Assembly (NCBI GenBank): GCA_009776345.1
Contig: WRLS01000072.1
Location: forward strand, 1-10,411
Direction: 5' to 3'
Origin: Oscillospiraceae bacterium
Lineage (GTDB): Bacteria; Bacillota; Clostridia; Oscillospirales; Ruminococcaceae
DNA: 10,411 nucleotides
In this document: in pieces, positions 4,840-10,411 of the stretch
Layout: each line of letters begins with the position of its first letter
How positions within the stretch are numbered: the first letter of the stretch is position 1
The notes under the pieces: model-generated
Told to the model about the DNA's origin: nothing
The model's database searches: none
Seen by the model: only the letters and a program-made list of their open reading frames with translations
Translations under genes and position numbers: made by a program

Positions 4840-5901
4840 TTAAGCTTCCATCCGCGAGATTGTGATATCCCCCGGGCGGATCACTTCCGTGCCTGCCGGG
4901 GTTATGTCCGAAGCAAGCCCTGTGATGCGGTAATTGCGCACGCCCTCCGCCATAAGCAGCGTGTTGCCAAGCCTTGCGAGGAGCAGCGGTTCGCCCACAC
5001 GCAGGCCGGATACATAGGCGAGCGCGGCTTCCAGCGCGTTTTCCTCCACAGATTCATAGGGATGGTCCGGCGCGGGGTCGATTTGCAGCCCGAAGCCCCT
5101 GTACACAACCGAAGCGGCGTATACGCTTACATCCACGTTTACTTCTTTTTTCTCCGCGAAATCAGCCTCCAGCGCGGCGATTGCGCTTTCGGGGGATGCC
5201 GCCGCCACAACTACATCCACCGTGCCGCGCCCGCGTCTTCGCGGGATAACATTCACGCTTTCCACGCCCTCCATGCTCATGGCAAGGTCGTAGTAGAACG
5301 CGCGGTTCGTGGTGTTGGAAATGTTCCTGTAGCTTTCCAAAAGCCTTTCGCGCAGTTCACGGTCGCTTTCGCCGTCCGCGCCGCCGGAAAAGGGCAGCGG
5401 GTTTTCCACATGGGATATCCCCACCGCGCCCGCAACAGGGACGCATACGCTCCCTGCCGCCGCGTTGCCTATCGCCCCCGCAGTCATGCATTTTGCGGGG
5501 ACATCCGCGAAAAGCTCCCCGGCGCGCAGGATGCCCTCCTGCGTGGTTTCAAAGCGCAGGCCGGGGGATTGGCGTGTCGCGCAGATAACCCCCGCGGGGA
5601 TTGGGATATCGTGGGCGGGCGCGATTTCCCGCCTGAAGCGCAGCATCCCGTCCGCCGCAACCGGCGGCTTGCGCGTGATGCCCCTGGTCTGCGCGTGAAG
5701 GCCGAGGTATTCCCCTGTGCTTGTCTGAGGGAAAACCTGGCTTTCAAGCTCCTCGGCGCGTTCATAGAGAAGCGCCGCCTGCTGCGCCAAAACCTTCAGG
5801 CGTATGCCGATGTCGGACGCGCTGTCGGCATCAAAGCCCGTAAGCTCCAAATAGCGGGAGCGCATTGCTTGCAGTATCTGATCGTAAGTTATTTTAATCA
5901 C
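4840..5901 (-). CDS. Baseplate J/gp47-like protein (XkdT type)
   Basis: A 353-residue protein of the baseplate J family (Mu gp47, PBSX XkdT), a wedge component of contractile-tail baseplates. The N-terminal part has SDIGIRLKVLAQQ and FPQTSTGEYLGLHAQTRGI (57-75), followed by a domain with IPAGVICATR typical of family members. The middle has GGADGESDRELRERLLESYR and SVNVIPRRRGRGTVDVVVAA, the conserved core. The C-terminus (LASDITPAGTEVIRPGDITI) also fits the family. The start codon is unclear: the GTG at 5901 lies inside the best Shine-Dalgarno-like sequence (AGGCGGTGAT), so translation may begin at a rare ATT or ATA codon just downstream. First gene of the cassette; no tail, capsid or lysis gene lies upstream of it here, and no clear promoter is visible. 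Confidence 0.88.
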   Translation of the reverse strand: MIKITYDQILQAMRSRYLELTGFDADSASDIGIRLKVLAQQAALLYERAEELESQVFPQTSTGEYLGLHAQTRGITRKPPVAADGMLRFRREIAPAHDIPIPAGVICATRQSPGLRFETTQEGILRAGELFADVPAKCMTAGAIGNAAAGSVCVPVAGAVGISHVENPLPFSGGADGESDRELRERLLESYRNISNTTNRAFYYDLAMSMEGVESVNVIPRRRGRGTVDVVVAAASPESAIAALEADFAEKKEVNVDVSVYAASVVYRGFGLQIDPAPDHPYESVEENALEAALAYVSGLRVGEPLLLARLGNTLLMAEGVRNYRITGLASDITPAGTEVIRPGDITISRMEA

Positions 5902-5941
5902 CGCCTAAAATTTTATTTATGGTACGAGTTTCGCAGTTGGA

Positions 5942-5966
5942 GTAGGGGACGTACACCAGGCGTCCC
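5942..5966. repeat. Small palindrome of the GTAGGG type
   Basis: GTAGGGGACG pairs with CGTCCC (stem 5946-5951 / 5961-5966). It resembles the GTAGGGTCGGG ends of the element at 3593-3668 and the reverse fragment beside thrC, so it is probably a relic of the same family. Confidence 0.5.
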
Positions 5967-5969
5967 GCA

Positions 5970-6124
5970 ATTCCCCTCCTTGGAGGGGTGGCTGGCGGCG
6001 CGAAGCGCCGCAGGTTTTAGGATATAGGTTTTAGGTTTTAGGAAAAGGACGTTGCATAATTTTCTTCCCTTCCTATATCCTCAATCCTAAAACCTAAATC
6101 CTGCCGAAGGCCGCCGGGGTGGTT
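5970..6124. repeat. Repeat A interrupted by repeat B
   Basis: Repeat A starts at 5970 (ATTCCCCTCC, TTGGAGGGGTGG, then a GGCG hairpin). It is broken at about 6010 by a complete B element, from GCAGGTTTTAGG (6010) to CCTAAATCCTGC (ending 6104). The last part of A (GCCGGGGTGGTT) resumes at about 6113. Comparison with the uninterrupted A copy at 6457-6502 shows the extra segment. The B arms are inverted and carry TAGGTTTTAGG iterations on the left and CCTAAAACCTAAATCC on the right. Confidence 0.8.
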
Positions 6125-6210
6125 TTTAACACGATTTCATCTTCGGTTATTTTTCACCGCTCATGCCGCGGGGGCTGTTACTTTGCAACGCGGCAAAGTA
6201 ACCAAAGCGC
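6117..6210 (-). repeat. Dispersed repeat D, copy 2
   Basis: Reverse complement of 40-133 with 5 mismatches over 94 bases. The hairpin GTTACTTTGC / GCAAAGTAAC is at 6177-6202. It joins directly to the right edge of repeat A, sharing the GGTGGTT bases, so A and D are adjacent or overlapping modules in both places. Confidence 0.85.
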
Positions 6211-6342
6211 GCCGGGGAGACCCCGAACCCCCATTTCGACAAACCGCATAGCCTTGTGCCTTTCATCGCGCACGTCGTATGCTTTGTCCTATAATCCGCC
6301 CAATCGCTCAGCCGAGCCGAGCTCCAGGTCTCGAACGCGGAA
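6208..6342 (-). pseudogene. Possible decayed small ORF in the repeat field
   Basis: Read on the minus strand from 6342 to 6208, one frame gives 45 codons with a single in-frame TAG (6291-6289). Upstream it reads RVRDLELGSAERLGGL and downstream DKAYDVRDERHKAMRFVEMG. The composition is charged and protein-like, and the text reminds me of short ORFs seen repeatedly in clostridial intergenic DNA, but I cannot name a family and have no start codon or ribosome binding site. It may be only another repeat module. Confidence 0.25.
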
Positions 6343-6383
6343 AAAGGTATTAGGAAAAAGAAATATTTGAAGACTTTTTCCGC
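6337..6383. repeat. Inverted repeat with 10-bp arms
   Basis: GCGGAAAAAG (6337-6346) is complementary to CTTTTTCCGC (6374-6383) across a 27-base AT-rich loop. It is not followed by a T run. Beyond it, 6384-6456 shows nothing I can identify. Confidence 0.5.
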
Positions 6384-6456
6384 TGTTATTACGTGCGCGG
6401 GCGCTTCCGGGCGTCGCTCCTTACTTTAGCTCTGTACTTGCTTGCCTTTGTAGCTT

Positions 6457-6502
6457 ATTCCCCTCCTTGGAGGGGTGGCAGGCGTAGCCTGACGGGGTGG
6501 TT
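6457..6502 (+). repeat. Palindromic repeat A, uninterrupted copy
   Basis: ATTCCCCTCC, TTGGAGGGGTGG, a small CAGGCGTAGCCTG hairpin and ACGGGGTGGTT: the cleanest copy of A in the window, closely matching 2807-2852. The stretch 6503-6566 ahead of purL is AT-rich with no convincing promoter, only a TATAAC at about 6514 and a TATATT near 6560. I saw no purine riboswitch. Confidence 0.8.
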
Positions 6503-6577
6503 CTTTATAGGAATATAACTTCTTGCTTCTTCCCTTACTAATTCCTATTTTCTAACTACTATATTTGGGAGGTTCTT

Positions 6578-9500
6578 ATGCAGATATTTTCATACTATAC
6601 CGAAAAAAAACCCGCCTACGCCGTGGAACCCGCGGCATTGCTGGCCGACCTGCATGTGACGGCGGGGATAAAAAGCGTTACGGGCTTAAGGCTTGTAAAC
6701 CGTTATTTCATCGAAGGGCTTACAAAAGAGCAGTTCGATGCCGTAAAGGCGGCGGTTTTTTCCGACCCCGTGACAGAAAATACTTGGGATGCCCTGCCGG
6801 ATTTCGGGGGCGCGCGTGTTTTCGCCGCGGAGCTTTTGCCTGTGCAGTTCGACCAAACCGCGGACCTCTGCGCGCAGTGCATCGCGCTCATGACAGGCGG
6901 CGCGCGCCCGCAAGTGCGCTGTACACGCCCGGTAGTCCGCCGTGCGCAGGTTTACGCGCTTGAGGGCGATATTTCCGATGATGATTTTGCCGCTGTGAAA
7001 GCATGGGTTATAAATACCGCCGATAGCCGCGAAACCCCGCTTGAAGTACCCGACACGCTTGCCTTTGAATACACGGAAGCGGATGATGTCGGGCTGCTTG
7101 ACGGGTTCACAGAACTCGATGAGGCGGGCTTGAAGGCGGAGCTTTCGCGGCTCGGGCTTGCGATGGACCTCGCCGACCTGGCTTTCTGCCGCGATTATTT
7201 CCGTGACGGGGAAAAACGCGACCCCACCGTAACAGAAATCAGGATGATAGACACCTACTGGTCCGACCACTGCCGCCACACCACTTTCCTCACAGAGCTT
7301 GACAATATCGAAATCGCGGACGGCGAAATCAAAGACAGCTATAAACGCTATTTGGATTTGCGCGCAGAGCTTAACAGGGGGGACAGACCCGTTACCTTAA
7401 TGGATATGGCTACAATCGGCGCGCGCGTACTAAAGGCACGCGGGGTCCTCACCGATTTAGAGGAGTCGGAGGAGGTCAACGCCTGCTCCGTAAAAATCAA
7501 GGCCGTAGTGGACGGTAAGGAGCAGGATTGGCTGCTCATGTTCAAAAACGAAACCCACAACCACCCCACGGAAATTGAACCGTTCGGCGGCGCGGCGACC
7601 TGTCTGGGCGGCGGGATACGCGACCCGCTTTCCGGGCGCGGGTATGTTTACCAGGCAATGCGCATTACAGGCGCGGGCGACCCGCGCGTCACGGCGGCGG
7701 ATACACTCCCCGGAAAGCTCCCCCAGCGCAAAATCTGCACTACGGCCGCCGCGGGCTACAGCAGCTACGGCAACCAAGTAGGCGCGGCTTCCGGCTTGGT
7801 GCATGAAATTTATCATCCCGGCTACACCGCCAAACGCATGGAGCTTGGCGCGCTAGTCGCCGCCGCCCCCGCGGAAAATGTCACGCGCGGAAAACCCGTC
7901 CCGGGGGATGTCGTGATATTGCTCGGCGGCAAAACCGGCAGGGACGGCTGCGGCGGTGCTACAGGCTCGTCGAAGTCCCACACAGCGGAATTTTTGGAGG
8001 ACGGCGGCCCGAAGGGCAACGCCCCGGAGGAGCGCAAGATCATCCGCCTTTTCCGCGACCCGAAAGCGTCAAAGCTTATAAAACGCTGCAACGATTTCGG
8101 CGCGGGCGGCGTGAGCGTTGCAATCGGGGAGCTTGCGGACGGCTTAGATATTGACCTGGACAAGGTCCCCGCGAAATACGGCGGCCTGGACGGCACGGAG
8201 CTTGCCATAAGCGAAAGCCAGGAGCGCATGGCGGTAGTCGTCGCCACCGATGACGCCGAAAAATTCATAGGGCTTGCCGATGCCGAAAACCTCGACGCTG
8301 TAGTTGTCGCCGCCGTGAAGGCCGACCCGCGTGTGACAATTAAATGGCGGGGCAAAACAATTGTAAGCCTGGCGCGTTCATTTTTAAGCTCCAACGGCGC
8401 GGCAAAGCACACATCGGTGAAGATATCATCCCCGGATACAAGCACCGTATCCTGCCCCGAACCGGACGCCGAAGCTTTGACGGAGTTAATGGGAGATTTG
8501 CAGTTTTGCTCACAAAAAGGCCTGATAGAGCGCTTTGATTACAGCGCGGGGGCGGGGACGATGCTCGCGCCTTTGGGCGGCAAATATCAGCTTACGCCGT
8601 CGCAGGTTATGGCGGCGCGTTTACCCGCGCGCGGTAAAGTTTCCTCCACCTGCTCGCTGATGTCATGGGGCTTCGACCCTTTCATCTCGGAGAAAAGCCC
8701 GTATCACGGCGCGAGGAATGCGGTTATCCACAGCATAGCGAAAATCATTGCGGCGGGCGGGAGCCGCGCCAAATGTTGGCTCACCTTCCAGGAATATTTC
8801 GAGCGCCTTAGGGACGAGCCTACGCGCTGGGGCAAACCCGCCGCCGCTTTGCTGGGCGCGCTGGACGCTCAGATCGGGCTGAACTGCGGCGCGGTCGGCG
8901 GCAAAGATTCCATGTCCGGCAGTTTTGAGGATATAGATGTGCCGCCTACTTTGGTTTCCTTCGCGGTCTCGGCGGCGGACGCGGAAAATATTGTTTCCAC
9001 TCATTTTAAACAAGCGGGGAGCAGGGTGTATCTTCTCCGCCCCGGCTTTACCGCGTTCGGCAAAGCAGATTTCGATGAACTGCGCGGTTTGTTTGATAAA
9101 GCAGAAAAGCTTATCGCCGACGGAAAAGTGAAATCCGCGTGGGCAATAGGGCAGGGCGGCACGGCGGAAGCTGTGCTGAAAATGTGCTTTGGCAACCGTA
9201 TCGGCTTTACGGCGGCAAAAGCTTTGACATCGGAGCCTGTCTTCGGCGGCTTTGTTATAGAAGCCGACGAGCTGCCCGGGTTTGATGAATTTTTAATCGG
9301 CGGCACAACGGAAGATTACGCGCTGATATTACACGGCGGCGGCCGCGTGGATATGCAAAAGCTGCAAAGCGCGTGGGAAAGCACCCTTGAGGATGTTTAT
9401 CCAAGCAAAGCGGATCAGGTCTGCGAATCCGAAAAATTCAGCTTTAACGGTAAATCTGCCGCGGTAGCTGCCGCACGGACAGCACAGCCATGCTTTGTAA

Positions 9501-10225
9501 TCCCCGTTTTCCCGGGGACAAATTCGGAGTATGACATAGAACACGCCGTAGAAACGGCGGGGGCAAAGGCACAAATTATCGTAGTGCGCAACCGTAATGA
9601 GCGCGATATCGCCGAAAGCGCAGCCGCGCTGGAAAAAGAGGTCAGCGCGGCGCAGGGGATCATACTTCCCGGCGGCGATATCTCGGCGGGATTTATCGTG
9701 CCGATGTTCAAAAACGGCGCGGTAAAAGAGGCGGTTGAAGCTTTACTGCAAAATCGCGATGGGCTTATTTGCGGGATAGGCGGCGGGTTTGCCGCGCTTT
9801 TAAGGCTCGGGCTGCTGCCATACGGCCGCTTCACGGATACAGCGGAATATACGCTGGCGGGCAACAAAATCGGGCGGCATCAAGCTGTTACCGCGAAAAT
9901 CCGAATTGTATCACGGCTTTCCCCATGGCTTGGCGGGTTCAAGCAAGGCGAATGTGTTATGCTCCCGGTTTCCACCGAAAAAGGGCGCTTTACCACCGAT
10001 GAAAAGCTTATCCGCGCGCTGGCAGAAAACGGGCAAGCCGCCACGCAATTTGAAGGCACTAACCCGACCGGCTCCGATTTCGCCATTGAAGGGGTCACAT
10101 CGCCGGACGGCAGAATCTTCGGGCGGATAGCGCACGGCGAGCGCATCTCCGACGGGGTTTTGGTGAACATCCCCGGAAGCAGGGGCGCGGATATTTTTGA
10201 GGGGGCTGTGGGGTATTTTCGTTAG
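6578..10225 (+). CDS. purL: Phosphoribosylformylglycinamidine synthase, large type, degenerate glutaminase domain
   Basis: Converts FGAR, ATP and an ammonia donor to FGAM in purine synthesis. The 1215 residues cover the usual layout: N-terminal PurS-like domain (about 1-150), linker, two synthetase halves and a C-terminal class I glutaminase domain (from about 970). Synthetase motifs are intact: YWSDHCRHTTF (Trp228 to His234 region), ETHNHPTEIEPFGG from 325, GGKTGRDGCGGATGSSKSH, NDFGAGG, DGTELAISESQ and NCGAVGGKDSMSG from 769. In the glutaminase domain FPGTNxEYD is present with Ser983 for Cys. The nucleophile elbow GICNGFQ reads GIGGGFA with Gly1068 at the Cys position, and the GGFSGGDEPDGS loop is shortened to GGDISAG. 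HGE (1186-1188) remains. So the glutaminase is probably inactive. GGGAGG at 6567-6572 supports the ATG at 6578. A serine hydrolase gene follows closely. Confidence 0.95.
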   Translation: MQIFSYYTEKKPAYAVEPAALLADLHVTAGIKSVTGLRLVNRYFIEGLTKEQFDAVKAAVFSDPVTENTWDALPDFGGARVFAAELLPVQFDQTADLCAQCIALMTGGARPQVRCTRPVVRRAQVYALEGDISDDDFAAVKAWVINTADSRETPLEVPDTLAFEYTEADDVGLLDGFTELDEAGLKAELSRLGLAMDLADLAFCRDYFRDGEKRDPTVTEIRMIDTYWSDHCRHTTFLTELDNIEIADGEIKDSYKRYLDLRAELNRGDRPVTLMDMATIGARVLKARGVLTDLEESEEVNACSVKIKAVVDGKEQDWLLMFKNETHNHPTEIEPFGGAATCLGGGIRDPLSGRGYVYQAMRITGAGDPRVTAADTLPGKLPQRKICTTAAAGYSSYGNQVGAASGLVHEIYHPGYTAKRMELGALVAAAPAENVTRGKPVPGDVVILLGGKTGRDGCGGATGSSKSHTAEFLEDGGPKGNAPEERKIIRLFRDPKASKLIKRCNDFGAGGVSVAIGELADGLDIDLDKVPAKYGGLDGTELAISESQERMAVVVATDDAEKFIGLADAENLDAVVVAAVKADPRVTIKWRGKTIVSLARSFLSSNGAAKHTSVKISSPDTSTVSCPEPDAEALTELMGDLQFCSQKGLIERFDYSAGAGTMLAPLGGKYQLTPSQVMAARLPARGKVSSTCSLMSWGFDPFISEKSPYHGARNAVIHSIAKIIAAGGSRAKCWLTFQEYFERLRDEPTRWGKPAAALLGALDAQIGLNCGAVGGKDSMSGSFEDIDVPPTLVSFAVSAADAENIVSTHFKQAGSRVYLLRPGFTAFGKADFDELRGLFDKAEKLIADGKVKSAWAIGQGGTAEAVLKMCFGNRIGFTAAKALTSEPVFGGFVIEADELPGFDEFLIGGTTEDYALILHGGGRVDMQKLQSAWESTLEDVYPSKADQVCESEKFSFNGKSAAVAAARTAQPCFVIPVFPGTNSEYDIEHAVETAGAKAQIIVVRNRNERDIAESAAALEKEVSAAQGIILPGGDISAGFIVPMFKNGAVKEAVEALLQNRDGLICGIGGGFAALLRLGLLPYGRFTDTAEYTLAGNKIGRHQAVTAKIRIVSRLSPWLGGFKQGECVMLPVSTEKGRFTTDEKLIRALAENGQAATQFEGTNPTGSDFAIEGVTSPDGRIFGRIAHGERISDGVLVNIPGSRGADIFEGAVGYFR

Positions 10226-10239
10226 AAAGGGCTATCGGG

Positions 10240-10411
10240 GTGAAAAAAGTAATACAGGATATTTTTGACTGCTGGAATGAGGACGGGGATTTTTCGGGTG
10301 TGTTTTCCGTATCCGGGCATGACGGCGTTATCTACCGGCAGGCTTGCGGGTACCGGAATATGGCCGAGAAACTGCCGAATAATCCGGATACGGCATTTGC
10401 CATCGCTTCGG
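10240..10411 (+). CDS. Serine hydrolase / class C beta-lactamase-like protein, N-terminal part (runs off the window)
   Basis: The 57 visible codons from the GTG at 10240 read as the start of a beta-lactamase-family serine hydrolase (PF00144 type). FSGVFSVSGHDGVIYRQACG matches the usual 'FSGvvlVakdGkviy.kayG' opening, and PNNPDTAFAIAS the approach to the SxxK nucleophile. The last Ser is probably the catalytic one, its Lys partner lying beyond the window. No signal peptide is visible, so it may be cytoplasmic. Such proteins include peptidases, esterases and penicillin-binding-protein relatives; the substrate cannot be told. AAAGGG (10226-10231) is 8 bases from the GTG, and the gene begins 15 bases after the purL stop, so it is probably cotranscribed. 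No functional link to purine synthesis is evident. Confidence 0.75.
   Translation, partial: MKKVIQDIFDCWNEDGDFSGVFSVSGHDGVIYRQACGYRNMAEKLPNNPDTAFAIAS

Noticed and set aside
3982..6027. A 681-codon open frame on the + strand
   Set aside because: It lies opposite the three tail genes, reads as Ser/Arg/Ala-rich text with no domain, and continues into repeat sequence. The minus-strand genes have family motifs and ribosome binding sites.
6010..6104. TTTAGG/CCTAAA iterations resembling telomere repeats
   Set aside because: The units are irregular, form inverted arms of a short palindrome, and lie among bacterial genes. They are part of repeat B.
6119..6370. An 83-codon + strand ORF in the repeat field
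   Set aside because: It runs through repeat D and has low-complexity Ser/Arg text; no ribosome binding site is seen.
6384..6577. A purine riboswitch ahead of purL
   Set aside because: I could not find the conserved three-way junction core or an expression-platform terminator; the region holds a palindromic repeat and AT-rich sequence.

Overview
The window reads as a chromosomal segment of a moderately high-GC Gram-positive anaerobe. Class Clostridia, probably Oscillospirales-like, is my best guess. The basis is strong AGGAGG-type ribosome binding sites, a folate-type ECF transporter S component, a large single-chain PurL, PBSX-like tail genes, holin-like mini-toxins and many GC-rich palindromic intergenic repeats. 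This is inference from gene content; no rRNA is present.

Layout: 1-275 is repeat-rich and non-coding. A promoter at 253-281 drives a tight operon on the + strand: a MazG-like NTP pyrophosphohydrolase (316-633), a FolT-like ECF S component (602-1219) and threonine synthase thrC (1216-2700). The last codons and stop of thrC lie in a dispersed repeat. After about 230 bases of palindromic repeats come two tandem units of about 300 bp (2938-3538). Each is a complete type I toxin-antitoxin locus: strong promoter, leader, 25-codon hydrophobic toxin, shared bidirectional terminator, and a convergent antisense RNA with its own consensus promoter. A third unit is cut off just before its -10 box (3539-3562) by a nested palindromic repeat.

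On the minus strand (5901 down to 3702) is an isolated three-gene tail cassette: baseplate J, a Mu gp48/YmfQ-like protein and a tail fibre. No other phage gene is present. Positions 5902-6577 form a 676-base repeat field, including an inverted copy of the element at 40-133. The two copies bracket the operon, the toxin units and the tail cassette.

purL (6578-10225) encodes a full-length formylglycinamidine synthase. Its synthetase motifs are intact, but the C-terminal glutaminase domain has Gly where the nucleophile Cys should be, plus other motif losses. A serine hydrolase gene starts 15 bases downstream of the purL stop and runs off the window.

The parts that most deserve attention are the tandem toxin-antitoxin units, whose sense and antisense promoters and leaders are inverted relatives of each other, and the apparently dead glutaminase domain of PurL. 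Nested palindromic elements abut or interrupt several of the features.
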